Assembly: GCF_000159435.1 (NCBI RefSeq)
Contig: NZ_GG693415.1
Span: forward strand, 36,347-100,346
From: Limosilactobacillus vaginalis DSM 5837 = ATCC 49540
Lineage (GTDB): Bacteria; Bacillota; Bacilli; Lactobacillales; Lactobacillaceae
Length of the DNA: 64,000 bases
Reading direction: 5' to 3'
Below, piece by piece: positions 8,560 to 16,710 of this stretch (positions within the stretch are counted from its first letter, which is position 1; each line of letters starts with the position of its first letter). A program made the translations under genes and the position numbers. The notes under the pieces were generated by a model. The model was not told the origin of the DNA. It worked only from the letters and a program-made list of their open reading frames with translations, and ran no database searches.

Positions 8560-8736
8560 ATGCATCTGTTTCGTTTTATTAAAAGTGTAAATCACGAAAT
8601 GAAGCTGGTTGTTTGGCCAACTGCCCGTGAAAACCGGCGTGATACAACCATTGTTATTTCGTTAACGCTTTTCTTCGTATTATTCTTTGCCCTGTTTGAT
8701 TGGCTAATCCAACTCTTGATGAAGTTATTTGTCTAA
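8560..8736 (+). CDS. secE: Preprotein translocase subunit SecE
   Basis: This small 58-residue protein is the SecE stabiliser of the SecYEG channel. It has an amphipathic surface helix with KLVVWPTARENRRDT and one transmembrane segment (TIVISLTLFFVLFFALFDWLI) ending in a short tail, as in single-span Firmicute SecE. GGAGG precedes the ATG. It lies between rpmG and nusG as expected. Confidence 0.93.
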   Translation: MHLFRFIKSVNHEMKLVVWPTARENRRDTTIVISLTLFFVLFFALFDWLIQLLMKLFV

Positions 8737-8781
8737 GCAGTGGTCAAACCATAAGAGATTTGTTATACTAAATTCAACGAG

Positions 8782-8811
8782 CTTCGTGGGGGATCCGCGA
8801 GGTTTTTTATT
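8782..8811 (+). terminator. Hairpin with T-run in the nusG leader
   Basis: CTTCGTG (8782-8788) pairs with CGCGAGG (8796-8802) using two G.U pairs, followed by TTTTTTATTTT. A TATACT box (8764-8769) lies just upstream, so the hairpin sits within the likely 5' leader of nusG and could act as an attenuator, or simply end read-through from secE. Confidence 0.6.
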
Positions 8812-8856
8812 TTGAAATTGAAAATGAGAGTTAATTTTAATTAAGGAGGATTCATC

Positions 8857-9402
8857 GTGGAATCAAATGAAAAACGCTGGTACGTTTTACATACATACTC
8901 AGGCTATGAAAACCGGGTTAAGAGTAACCTGGAGTCACGTGCTCAATCAATGGGGATGCAAGATTACATTTTTCGAGTAGTTGTTCCTGAAGATGAGGTT
9001 CGTCAGGTTAAGGATGGGCAAGCTAAGGAAGTAGTTGAAAAGACATTCCCTGGTTACGTTTTGGTAGAAATGGTTATGACTGACCAAGCCTGGTATATTG
9101 CACGAAATACACCTGGCGTTACAGGATTCTTAGGTTCTCACGGTGGTGGTTCAAAGCCAACCCCATTACTTCCAGAAGAAGTTGACCGGATCATGAAGCG
9201 GATGGGTGTTCAAACCGTTCAACATGATATTGACGTTAGTGTTGGTGATAGCGTTAAGGTTATTGCCGGACCATTTGCCGACTTAACTGGTAAGGTTACA
9301 GAAGTTGACCATGAAAAGATGAAGTTAAAGGTTAACGTTGAAATGTTTGGTCGTGAAACGTCTGCTGAATTAGGTTTCGACCAGATTGATACGGTGGAAT
9401 AA
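8857..9402 (+). CDS. nusG: Transcription termination/antitermination protein NusG
   Basis: The 181-residue protein binds RNA polymerase and modulates pausing and termination. The NGN domain opens with KRWYVLHTYSGYENRVK and contains FPGYVLVEM and NTPGVTGFLG. The KOW domain reads GDSVKVIAGPFADLTGKV. The start is GTG with AAGGAGGA upstream. A nested-hairpin element follows its stop codon directly. Confidence 0.96.
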   Translation: MESNEKRWYVLHTYSGYENRVKSNLESRAQSMGMQDYIFRVVVPEDEVRQVKDGQAKEVVEKTFPGYVLVEMVMTDQAWYIARNTPGVTGFLGSHGGGSKPTPLLPEEVDRIMKRMGVQTVQHDIDVSVGDSVKVIAGPFADLTGKVTEVDHEKMKLKVNVEMFGRETSAELGFDQIDTVE

Positions 9403-9407
9403 AGAGA

Positions 9408-9513
9408 GGGTGAACCGCGACGGATTAGCCACCGAGTACTAAGGGAGTTCAGACGATGATTGTTTACAATCAAGTCTGGACTATTTAGACGGAGGTGGCG
9501 GTCGCGGTGAGCT
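9408..9513 (+). other. Nested hairpin element after nusG (element C)
   Basis: ACCGCGAC (9414-9421) pairs with GTCGCGGT (9501-9508), GCCACC (9428-9433) with GGTGGC (9494-9499), and GATTGT (9458-9463) with ACAATC (9466-9471), with a TTCAGAC/GTCTGGA helix between. GA dinucleotides flank the outer stem on both sides, as in repeats A and B, but the inner stems are not recognisably homologous. There is no T-run, so it is not an ordinary terminator. It lies immediately after the stop codon of nusG. Confidence 0.6.
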
Positions 9514-9643
9514 ATTCTTGACTGTGTTGATTCATATTTCCATCAAGTTACTGATAAGCACGTTATAATCTTGTTTTTACACTATTTATCTTGAATTTTA
9601 ATTATAAATGTGGTAAGTTACCTAAGTATGCTATTCGACATAC

Positions 9644-9681
9644 TGTGGGAGAGGTAAATTTACTGCCTCATCATGACCACA
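9644..9681 (+). promoter_or_regulatory. Probable ribosomal protein L1 binding site, copy 1 (rplK leader)
   Basis: TGTGG (9644-9648) and CCACA (9677-9681) enclose GAGAGG and GCCTC with an unpaired ATGA next to the 3' arm. The pattern GUGGGAGG...CUCC...GACCAC copies the L1-stalk helix of 23S rRNA, which holds GUGGGAGGC opposite GGAGCCGACC. By analogy with E. coli, L1 would bind here to repress rplK-rplA. Confidence 0.7.
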
Positions 9682-9706
9682 ACACGGACTAAGGAGGTTT
9701 TGTCTC

Positions 9707-10132
9707 GTGGCAAAGAAAGTAGCTAACGTTGTCAAGTTGCAAATTCCTGCCGGTGCTGCTACACCAGCTCCACCAGTAGGTCCTGCACTTGGGCAAGCAG
9801 GTATTAACATTATGGGCTTCACTAAGGAATTTAACGCTCGGACTGCAGACCAAAAGGGTATGTTGATCCCAGTTGTTATTACTGTTTATGAGGACCGTTC
9901 ATTCGACTTCATTACCAAGACGCCACCTGCTGCTGTCTTATTGAAGAAGGCCGCTGGTGTTGAACACGGTTCCGGTGAACCTAACACTAACAAGGTTGCT
10001 TCTGTAACCAAGGCTCAAGTTAAGGAAATCGCCGAAACTAAGATGCAAGATCTAAACGCTGCTGACGTTGAAGCAGCTATGCGCATGATCGAAGGTACTG
10101 CACGGAGCATGGGCTTCACTGTTGAAGACTAA
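9707..10132 (+). CDS. rplK: 50S ribosomal protein L11
   Basis: The 141-residue L11 binds the GTPase-associated region of 23S rRNA. It begins [15 protein letters not shown] and contains the proline run [16 protein letters not shown], conserved in the N-domain. The C-terminal RNA-binding domain ends [12 protein letters not shown]. The start is GTG preceded by AAGGAGG. An L1-type site lies in its leader and another between it and rplA. Confidence 0.97.
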   Translation: MAKKVANVVKLQIPAGAATPAPPVGPALGQAGINIMGFTKEFNARTADQKGMLIPVVITVYEDRSFDFITKTPPAAVLLKKAAGVEHGSGEPNTNKVASVTKAQVKEIAETKMQDLNAADVEAAMRMIEGTARSMGFTVED

Positions 10133-10148
10133 TTGCTGAGTAGCAGGC

Positions 10149-10204
10149 CGGATGCACTATTAAAGTAGTACATCCCGTGGGAGGTATTAACTCCGCTAGA
10201 CCAC
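10149..10204 (+). promoter_or_regulatory. Hairpin plus second L1 binding site before rplA
   Basis: A first hairpin, CGGATG..ACTA/TAGT..CATCCCG, at 10149-10176 is followed at once by GTGGGAGG (10177-10184) and CTCC with AGACCAC ending at 10204. The second part repeats the rRNA-mimic layout seen before rplK. It lies just upstream of the Shine-Dalgarno of rplA, so L1 binding could block its own translation directly. Confidence 0.68.
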
Positions 10205-10227
10205 ATTTGCAAGGAGGAAAACACAAG

Positions 10228-10920
10228 ATGGCTAAAAATCGTGGTAAGAAGTACCAAGATGCGCTTAAAAAGGTTGACAGCAAGAAGAAGTACGCTGTTA
10301 ACGACGCAGTTCAATTAGTAAAAGATATTGATTTCGCTAACTTTGACTCAACCGTTGAAGTTGCATTTAAGTTAAACGTTGACACTAAGCAAGCTGACCA
10401 ACAATTACGTGGTGCCGTTGTTTTACCAAACGGTACTGGTAAGGATCAAACTGTTATTGTTTTCGCTAAGGGAGACAATGCTAAGGCTGCTAAGGATGCC
10501 GGTGCTGACTTTGTTGGTGACACTGACTTAGCTGGCAAGATCCAAGATGGCTGGTTAGACTTTGATGTTGCAATCGCAACTCCAGATATGATGCCAGTTG
10601 TTGGTCGTTTAGGTCGGATTCTTGGACCTAAGGGCTTAATGCCAAACCCTAAGACTGGTACAGTTACTATGGATGTTGCCAAGGCGGTTGAAGAATCTAA
10701 GGCTGGTAAGGTTACTTACCGGACTGACCGTGATGGTAATGTTGCTGTTCCATTCGGTAAGGCTTCATTCGACACTGACAAGTTAGTTGAAAACTTAAAG
10801 ACTATTGAAGATATTGTTATGAAGGCTCGTCCAGCTTCTGTACGTGGTACTTATGTACAACATGCTTCAATTGCTTCAACTTTCGGACCAAGTGTTACAC
10901 TTGATTTGGAAAGCTTCTAA
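10228..10920 (+). CDS. rplA: 50S ribosomal protein L1
   Basis: This 230-residue L1 forms the L1 stalk and is the likely autogenous repressor of the operon. It begins [17 protein letters not shown]. Family signatures include [31 protein letters not shown] and a C-terminal [12 protein letters not shown]. The start at 10228 was chosen because AAGGAGG is eight bases upstream; the longer open frame upstream overlaps the L1 site and is not coding. A terminator follows, and rplJ is not next. Confidence 0.97.
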   Translation: MAKNRGKKYQDALKKVDSKKKYAVNDAVQLVKDIDFANFDSTVEVAFKLNVDTKQADQQLRGAVVLPNGTGKDQTVIVFAKGDNAKAAKDAGADFVGDTDLAGKIQDGWLDFDVAIATPDMMPVVGRLGRILGPKGLMPNPKTGTVTMDVAKAVEESKAGKVTYRTDRDGNVAVPFGKASFDTDKLVENLKTIEDIVMKARPASVRGTYVQHASIASTFGPSVTLDLESF

Positions 10921-10941
10921 ATTAAATAATTAGAAGATACG

Positions 10942-10975
10942 CCAGATAGGATTTAGTTATTCTATCTGGTTTTTG
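10942..10975 (+). terminator. Terminator after rplA
   Basis: CCAGATAG pairs with CTATCTGG and TTTTT follows. It ends the rplK-rplA unit. Confidence 0.88.
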
Positions 10976-11043
10976 TGTTATCAGATATTTTACTAATACG
11001 TCGATCTATTAATAATGTTTTTAACAGAGTCTTTTAATTTCTA

Positions 11044-11073
11044 TTGTATTATTCAGTAGAGATGTGATATTAT
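11044..11073 (+). promoter_or_regulatory. Promoter of tRNA-His
   Basis: TTGTAT and TATTAT are separated by 18 bases, with a TG two bases before the -10 (extended -10). Transcription would start about 12 bases before the tRNA. Confidence 0.6.
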
Positions 11074-11092
11074 TTTCTGTGGAGTCATTATG

Positions 11093-11167
11093 GCGGTATT
11101 GGTGAAGTTTGGTTAACACACCGGTTTGTGGGTCCGGCACGCGTGGGTTCAAATCCCACATACCGCC
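11093..11167 (+). tRNA. tRNA-His (GTG)
   Basis: The acceptor arms GCGGTAT and ATACCGC pair fully. The D stem is GTG/CAC, the anticodon loop TTGTGGG presents GTG, and the T arm is GTGGG-TTCAAAT-CCCAC. A G at 11092 is available as the extra G-1 typical of tRNA-His, opposite C73. CCA is not encoded. A terminator follows directly. Confidence 0.95.
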
Positions 11168-11174
11168 CTGACCT

Positions 11175-11219
11175 AAAAAGAACTCAGGAGAGAATTTTCT
11201 CTCTTGAGTTCTTTTTTTG
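11175..11219. terminator. Bidirectional terminator between tRNA-His and the PAP2 gene
   Basis: AAAAAGAACTCAGGAGAG pairs with CTCTCTTGAGTTCTTTTT, with T-runs on both strands. It ends the tRNA transcript and the minus-strand hemH-mntH-PAP2 unit. Confidence 0.9.
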
Positions 11220-11221
11220 CT

Positions 11222-11878
11222 TTAATTTCTATTATGAATTTTTGTAATTGGTTTAATCAGCCACTGAGAAAGCCGATGACGGAATGTATTGGTGATCAGC
11301 CACCAACCACTTGCGAGGAGAAAGCCGCCAATAACATCGCTAGTAAAGTGATCGCGGAGATAAACTCGCGTAACCATAATTACGACAATCCACAAGAAAG
11401 CTATTAAGGTTAGTCCGATTCTTGCTCCTTGAAAGTGAATGTAGGGAAGAATTACGGCAAGGAGAGTAAAAACAAAGATTACCGTAGCAAAAGTGTGGCC
11501 ACTAGGGAAACTGTAGCCGTTAGCCGGGAAGAGTTTGTTGCTTGGACGGACACGGAGCACGTTATACTTAACTAAAATGACCAATGAATAGCCAACAAAT
11601 TGAAGGAGAACGTACCACAGACTTTCATTGAACCTGTTTTGCCACCAAAGATAGAGGGCAAGGAGGACAGTAAGAACTTGGATGATGATTGGATCACCAA
11701 AATGGGTAAGGATGATCATAATGTGCGTCTTTAAGTGATAAGTAGGTTGAGTTAATTGGTAACCAAAATGATCTATTTGATTAATCCAACCCATGTTATG
11801 AATCACACCGATTAAAAATACACCAAATAGTAACCAGCAGATGATCCCACCAATTAATGTTAACGTTTTGTTCTTCAT
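11222..11878 (-). CDS. PAP2-family membrane phosphatase
   Basis: This 218-residue polytopic protein carries the three acid-phosphatase motifs: KYNVLRVRPSNK, then FPSGHTF, then RVYLRDHFTSDVIGG. It has about six hydrophobic segments. Relatives are undecaprenyl-pyrophosphate or phosphatidylglycerophosphate phosphatases (BcrC/PgpB types), acting on the outer face of the membrane; which substrate applies cannot be told. AAGGAG precedes the ATG. It is the last gene of a minus-strand unit, ten bases after mntH. Confidence 0.85.
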   Translation of the reverse strand: MKNKTLTLIGGIICWLLFGVFLIGVIHNMGWINQIDHFGYQLTQPTYHLKTHIMIILTHFGDPIIIQVLTVLLALYLWWQNRFNESLWYVLLQFVGYSLVILVKYNVLRVRPSNKLFPANGYSFPSGHTFATVIFVFTLLAVILPYIHFQGARIGLTLIAFLWIVVIMVTRVYLRDHFTSDVIGGFLLASGWWLITNTFRHRLSQWLIKPITKIHNRN

Positions 11879-11888
11879 TATTTTCTCC

Positions 11889-13193
11889 TTAGAACAATGC
11901 TGAAAGATTTAAGCCGGTTAACAGGATAACAAGAGCGTATTCAATAATCGTTTGCCAGAGAGGGCTAGCATGGTTCCCCATTAATTTTTGATCACTGGTG
12001 ATTGCAACCAGTGGAAAAAGGGTGAATGGGAGTGCAATGCTAAGAATAATTTGAGCATAAATAATTAATTGTTCAAATTGTTGTTCGTTAAACCGAATTA
12101 GACAGCCAATGATGACGATTGGAATTAGGGTTACAAACCGCGTAAGCAGCCGTCTTTTCCATAATGGAAGACGGATGTTGATATACCCCTCCATAACGAT
12201 TTGACCGGCTAAAGTACTTGTAATTGATGAAATTAACCCCGTAATCAGAAGTGCAAAGCCGAATAACCAGCTCATAACGGGACTAGATAACGTACCAACA
12301 ATTTGGGGATTCTTCAGCCCGTAGAAAACATCAGCCAAACTGTTTAGCGATGCGGTATGGAAGAACAAGGTTCCGCCAAGGATGAGAAGGAGTGCATTAA
12401 CGATTAGAGCAGCAATAAGGTGGATGATTGAATCCCAGTTAGCAAATTTAAGGGTTTCAGTAACTTGTGCTGGATCATGTTCGTCATAGCGCCGACTTTG
12501 TGCTAAGGCCGAATGAAGATAAATATTATGGGGCATAATTGTTGCTCCAATGATCCCGAGACTAAGAAGAAGCTCGGAATGGTTAGTGATAATTTTTGAT
12601 TGCGGAATAATGCCGTTAAGAATTGCTAGCCAACTCGGATGAGCACGGCAGACTTCAATTGTAAAGATTGCGCCAACAACAAGAATCGTTGTAAGAACAA
12701 TAAATTCAACTCGACGAATTCCAAACCGCAAAAAGACAAGAACAACTAGGACGTCCGCAACGGTTAGGAAAACACCCACAATCAGCGGAAGGTGGAAAAG
12801 CAGGTAGAGAGCAATCGAAGTGCCGACCACTCCAGTTAGGTCTGTTGCCATCATTGCAAGCTCATTTAATAACCATAGTCCTATCCGGACAGGCTTAGGA
12901 ACCCGTTGAGCAATCGCTTGAGCTAAATCAGTTCGAGTAACGACACCGAGGCGGATTGAGAGTGATTGCATGATCATGGCAACGATGATTGACACGAAGA
13001 GGACACTTAACAACGTGTAGCCATATTGTCCACCGCCGGCCAATGAAGTTAGCCAATTACCAGGATCCATATAACCAACGGCAACTAGAGCTCCTGGCCC
13101 ACTGTATGCAAGAAATTTTTGCCAAAATGCCGATTCATAGACAGTGGGGACATTAACGCTTCCGTTAATTTCATCTAAGCTTTTTTTCTTCAT
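11889..13193 (-). CDS. mntH: Nramp-type manganese transporter MntH
   Basis: This 434-residue proton-coupled divalent metal transporter has the transmembrane 1 metal motif DPGN in YMDPGNWLTS and the transmembrane 6 motif MPHN in MPHNIYLHSALAQSR. Lactobacilli accumulate manganese and commonly have several such carriers. The start codon overlaps the hemH stop as TGATG, indicating translational coupling, and AAGGAG lies within the end of hemH. No manganese-repressor operator was identified with certainty. Confidence 0.92.
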   Translation of the reverse strand: MKKKSLDEINGSVNVPTVYESAFWQKFLAYSGPGALVAVGYMDPGNWLTSLAGGGQYGYTLLSVLFVSIIVAMIMQSLSIRLGVVTRTDLAQAIAQRVPKPVRIGLWLLNELAMMATDLTGVVGTSIALYLLFHLPLIVGVFLTVADVLVVLVFLRFGIRRVEFIVLTTILVVGAIFTIEVCRAHPSWLAILNGIIPQSKIITNHSELLLSLGIIGATIMPHNIYLHSALAQSRRYDEHDPAQVTETLKFANWDSIIHLIAALIVNALLLILGGTLFFHTASLNSLADVFYGLKNPQIVGTLSSPVMSWLFGFALLITGLISSITSTLAGQIVMEGYINIRLPLWKRRLLTRFVTLIPIVIIGCLIRFNEQQFEQLIIYAQIILSIALPFTLFPLVAITSDQKLMGNHASPLWQTIIEYALVILLTGLNLSALF

Positions 13194-14128
13194 CAGTTTA
13201 GTCGCTCCTTAGCAAGATCAGCGATGAACTCAGCAAAGTTGGCATCATCATTGAGGGATGGAACGACATCAAGGGTGTTACCCCCATTTTCACGGAATGT
13301 TTGGTAGTTTTGAACCGAATTTTCTTCAATCGTTTCTAAGCAATCGGTAACGAATGATGGAGCAACAATTAAGATATTTCGCTTACCAAGCTGAACTAAT
13401 TGGAGAAGGCGATTTTTTAAATAGGGCTTTAACCAAGGCATTGGGCCAAATTTAGATTGATAAGCCATTTCAACCTTCTTTTCGGGAATGTTGAGTCGCT
13501 TTTTTAGTTCTATTGTGGTCCGTTCAGTTTCATCCTGGTATGGATCACAGTGGTTAACCATTGAAACGGGGATGCCGTGGTAAGAAATAATTAGCATATC
13601 GTAGTTACCATTATCCCAAGACTTTTGAATATGATGACTAAGAACTGTGAGATACCGTGGATCATCGGCAAAACGATCAATAATTGGCAAATTCGGATCG
13701 ACAGCCTGGACTTGTTCAATAATGGATTGAGTTGTGCTCTTGGTGAAATGTGGGAATAGAGAAAGAACGATAATCTGTTTACATTCTTGTTTCATTTGCC
13801 GGAGGGTGTCTCCAATGCTCGGCTTACCATAGGTCATTGCCATTTTAACTGACCATTTAGGGAGAAACTTTTGAACTTTTGTAGTTAAATTTTTTGTGTT
13901 GACAATTAATGGAGAACCATTTTTTAACCAGCAGTCGCGGTAAAAAGTTGCGGAACGCCATGAACGCATTGGTAAAATAATGCCATTTAAAAGCGGCTTC
14001 CAAAGTGCAGGCGGCATTTCTACGACGTTTCGATCCCCGAGGAATTGACGGAGATATTTCTTAACAGCTGGTGTTGTTGGCTCGGCAGGTGAACCAAGAT
14101 TGACAAGTAATAGGCCATAGTCTTTCAT
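13193..14128 (-). CDS. hemH: Ferrochelatase (HemH/CpfC family)
   Basis: The 311-residue protein opens with DYGLLLVNLGSPAEPTTPAVKKYLRQFLGD, the class hallmark. It holds the metal-site histidine in ISYHGIP and the acidic motif FVTDCLETIEE. The family inserts ferrous iron into porphyrins (coproporphyrin in Firmicutes). No other haem gene is in the window and lactobacilli usually lack the pathway, so it may use scavenged porphyrin or another metal. It is the first gene of a unit with mntH and PAP2. AAGGAGC precedes the ATG, and its promoter region is divergent from rplJ. Confidence 0.9.
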   Translation of the reverse strand: MKDYGLLLVNLGSPAEPTTPAVKKYLRQFLGDRNVVEMPPALWKPLLNGIILPMRSWRSATFYRDCWLKNGSPLIVNTKNLTTKVQKFLPKWSVKMAMTYGKPSIGDTLRQMKQECKQIIVLSLFPHFTKSTTQSIIEQVQAVDPNLPIIDRFADDPRYLTVLSHHIQKSWDNGNYDMLIISYHGIPVSMVNHCDPYQDETERTTIELKKRLNIPEKKVEMAYQSKFGPMPWLKPYLKNRLLQLVQLGKRNILIVAPSFVTDCLETIEENSVQNYQTFRENGGNTLDVVPSLNDDANFAEFIADLAKERLN

Positions 14129-14215
14129 GAATTGGTGCTCCTTGAGATAAATTAATAAGTTAATTGTACAACAAAGAAGGTTAGTTCAACCTGACGAATC
14201 AAGTTAAATTGTTCT

Positions 14216-14243
14216 TTACAAGTGTAATGGGAAATGTTATACT
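14216..14243 (+). promoter_or_regulatory. Promoter of rplJ-rplL
   Basis: A TTTACA-like -35 lies about 16 bases before TATACT (14238-14243), just upstream of the L10 leader. Confidence 0.6.
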
Positions 14244-14262
14244 GTCAAAGTTGATTAAATAT

Positions 14263-14360
14263 GACTCTGCCTAAGACTCAGGTGGCGAAAGCCTTAATAA
14301 TATGCCTGCCGAGGAAGAAATTAAGTTCCTTCTCTATGTCTGCGGTCATAGGGATTTTTT
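14263..14360 (+). promoter_or_regulatory. Ribosomal protein L10 leader with terminator
   Basis: The leader between promoter and rplJ contains CTCTGCCTAAGACTCAGGTGG and TATGCCTGCCGAGGAAG. It then has a stem ending in CTATG/CATAG followed by TTTTTTT. The layout fits the known L10(L12)4-binding leader upstream of rplJ in Firmicutes, where the protein complex represses the operon. Here the final stem and T-run suggest control by early termination. Confidence 0.75.
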
Positions 14361-14400
14361 TATAAATCCGGTCAAACTACATTGCAGGAGGTGAAAATTC

Positions 14401-14901
14401 ATGAGTGAAGCAGCTATTGCTAAAAAGGCTGAAGTTGTTAAGCAAACTGTTGAATTAATCAACAATGCTGAATCAGCTATCGTTGTTGATTACCGTGGTT
14501 TAACCGTTGCCGAAGTTACTGATTTACGTAAGCAACTTCGTGATGCCGGCGTTAAGATGTCAGTTATCAAGAACAAGATTCTTGACCGTGCCGTTGAAGG
14601 TACTGACTACGAAGATCTTAAGAGTACTTTTGTTGGACCAACTGCTGTTGCCTTCTCTGACGAAGACCCAATTGCTCCAGCAAAGATCTTGAAGAACTTT
14701 GCCGATGACCACGACGCTCTTGAAATCAAGGGTGGTTTCATTGAAAAGAGTGTTAAGACTCTCGATGAAATTAACGAATACGCTACTATGCCTAGTCGTG
14801 AAGATCTGTTGTCAATGCTTGCATCTGCATTGCAAGACCCAATGCGGAAGATTGCTCGTGCAGTCAAGGCCGTTGCCGACAAGGAAGACGAAGCCGCATA
14901 A
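14401..14901 (+). CDS. rplJ: 50S ribosomal protein L10
   Basis: This 166-residue L10 forms the base of the L7/L12 stalk. It begins [20 protein letters not shown] and contains [24 protein letters not shown]. Its C-terminal helix recruits L7/L12 dimers. GGAGGTGA precedes the ATG. It is co-transcribed with rplL 63 bases downstream. It is separated from rplK-rplA by about 3.5 kb of other genes, which is unusual. Confidence 0.97.
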   Translation: MSEAAIAKKAEVVKQTVELINNAESAIVVDYRGLTVAEVTDLRKQLRDAGVKMSVIKNKILDRAVEGTDYEDLKSTFVGPTAVAFSDEDPIAPAKILKNFADDHDALEIKGGFIEKSVKTLDEINEYATMPSREDLLSMLASALQDPMRKIARAVKAVADKEDEAA

Positions 14902-14964
14902 TTGTCGTATTACCATATATTATCAAATCAAAATTAATTACCTAAATATTGGAGGAATATAATC

Positions 14965-15330
14965 ATGGCTTTTGATAAGGATGCTATCATTGCTTCATTA
15001 AAGGAAGCATCAATTTCTGACCTTAACGATCTTGTTAAGGCTATCGAAGACGAATTCGACGTTTCTGCTGCTGCTCCAGTTGCAGCTGCAGGTGCTGCTG
15101 GTGGTGCTGCTGCCGCTAAGGACAGCTTCACTGTTGAATTGACTGAACCAGGTGCTGCTAAGGTTAAGGTTATCAAGGCTGTTAAGGACATCACTGGTGT
15201 TGGCCTTAAGGATGCTAAGGACCTTGTTGACGGTGCTCCTTCAGCAATCAAGGAAGACGTTAAGGAAGACGAAGCTAACGACATCAAGGAAAAGCTTGAA
15301 GCCGCTGGTGCTACTGTTACCCTTAAGTAG
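14965..15330 (+). CDS. rplL: 50S ribosomal protein L7/L12
   Basis: This 121-residue L12 has the N-terminal dimerisation domain, then the Ala/Gly hinge [16 protein letters not shown]. The C-terminal domain holds [26 protein letters not shown], which contacts translation factors. GGAGG precedes the ATG. Its GCT-rich coding reflects high expression. A terminator follows. Confidence 0.97.
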   Translation: MAFDKDAIIASLKEASISDLNDLVKAIEDEFDVSAAAPVAAAGAAGGAAAAKDSFTVELTEPGAAKVKVIKAVKDITGVGLKDAKDLVDGAPSAIKEDVKEDEANDIKEKLEAAGATVTLK

Positions 15331-15353
15331 TCTAACTTCAAATAATTTTCAAA

Positions 15354-15388
15354 AGAGGTTGAACAATTCTGTTCAGCCTCTATTTTTG
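15354..15388 (+). terminator. Terminator after rplL
   Basis: AGAGGTTGAACA pairs with TGTTCAGCCTCT around ATTC, with TTTTT after. Confidence 0.9.
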
Positions 15389-15509
15389 TTTAAAAATGTC
15401 GCTTTATAAGACAGATATCCAAAAATGAGTTTGCTATCTCTTTTACCCTTTTATAAAATAAAAGTAGGTTCTATGTAACCGTTAACATTTACTATAGGGA
15501 GGAGATAGG

Positions 15510-16553
15510 ATGTTATTTTAAATTTATGGTAGCCAGTCAGGTTGGCAATTATTTGGTTGGGTATTAGTATTTGCTTGTTTGATTATCACAAATGAAATAG
15601 CACGTCGAAGCAAAGCTGGAGGCCTGTTTTTCTTCGTTATTCTACCAGTTACGCTGACAATTTACTTTACAGCAATTTATATTGGTGCTGCTCATGGACA
15701 GGCATGGGCGTTACATAATCAGACCTATGTTCATATGAATAGCTGGTTCCACTATGCTAAGCTGTACGCTGCTACGTTTGGCTGTATTGGTTTTATGATT
15801 CTTAAATATCATTGGGGCAAATTGGGAAAGGCATACTGGTTTAAATGCTTCCCGTTTGTAATTGTTGCAATTAATATTTTTATCGCTGTGGGGAGCGATT
15901 TTGAATCAGCTATTCGTGGGATGAATGCGTTACAAACTACCGGAAGTCAGTGGTGGCTTTCTTCAGAAGGTGTTTGGCTTTATGGTGGTTGGTGGAATGT
16001 CCTTAATGGTATTGCTGGAATTATTAATGTTTTCTGTATGACTGGTTGGTGGGGAATTTATTCTTCAAAGAACGAGGACGATATGTTGTGGCCTGACATG
16101 ATTTGGCTATTCATTCTTGCCTATGATGTTTGGAACTTTGAATATACCTACAGCAACCTTCCAACCCACTCATGGTATTGTGGGGTTGCTCTTCTGCTTG
16201 CGCCAACCTTTGCAGCCGCAATTTGGAATAAAGGTGTTTGGATTCAGAACCGGGCAAATACGTTAGCAATTTGGTGTATGTTTGCTCAGGTGATTCCAGA
16301 ATTTCAAGACAGTGGTCGATTCGCAGTCTTACCAGTTCTATACAAGAATGGTGTAATGAATCCAGCTGTTCACCCAGGGGCTGCTGATCCAACAATGATG
16401 GGAGTAATTACTATCCTTTCACTTGTAATTAACGTTGTGGTCTTTGCAATTATTTGGAAACGGGCTACTAGTAAGGGAATCAACCCTTATACTCACGAAG
16501 TCTTTGTTGGAACCAAGGATTACGAAGAAGCTATGGCTCGGGCACAAAAGTAA
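15510..16553 (+). pseudogene. DUF5692-type membrane protein with a stop at codon 4
   Basis: The best start is the ATG at 15510 behind GGGAGGAGATAGG, but its frame reads M-L-F-stop (TAA at 15519-15521). The same frame then continues open through IYGSQSGWQLFGWVLVF into NEIARRSKAGG and runs to 16553. The product is a polytopic membrane protein with about eight hydrophobic segments and conserved WPDMIWLFILAYDVWNFEY, matching my recollection of the DUF5692 family, which has no known function. Without the stop it would be about 347 residues. A TTG at 15579 could restart translation and give 324 residues, but lacks a ribosome site. The rest of the frame is undamaged, so the change is recent or a sequence error. 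Confidence 0.72.
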
Positions 16554-16598
16554 AACTAGCTTTTGCGGAAATATTTAATTATTGAAATAGTGAAAAGG

Positions 16599-16638
16599 GA
16601 CGTAACGAGGAGGAAAAACTTCTCGTTGCGTCTTTTTT
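16599..16638 (+). terminator. Terminator after the DUF5692-type gene
   Basis: GACGTAACGAGGAG pairs with CTTCTCGTTGCGTC and TTTTTT follows. Confidence 0.88.
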
Positions 16639-16668
16639 AGTGCGGCAAATAAATTCAGTGATAAATAA

Positions 16669-16710
16669 AAGATTCTCCCTAATAAAAATAATTTATTGGG
16701 AGAATCTTTC
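16669..16710 (-). terminator. Terminator of mscL
   Basis: AAGATTCTCCCTAATAAA faces TTTATTGGGAGAATCTTT; on the minus strand it lies just after the mscL stop codon and is followed by an AT-rich tail. Confidence 0.8.

Noticed and set aside
14934..15341. A long Ala/Ser-rich frame opposite rplL
   Set aside because: It is the complement of the GCT-rich rplL coding sequence; no independent start signal.
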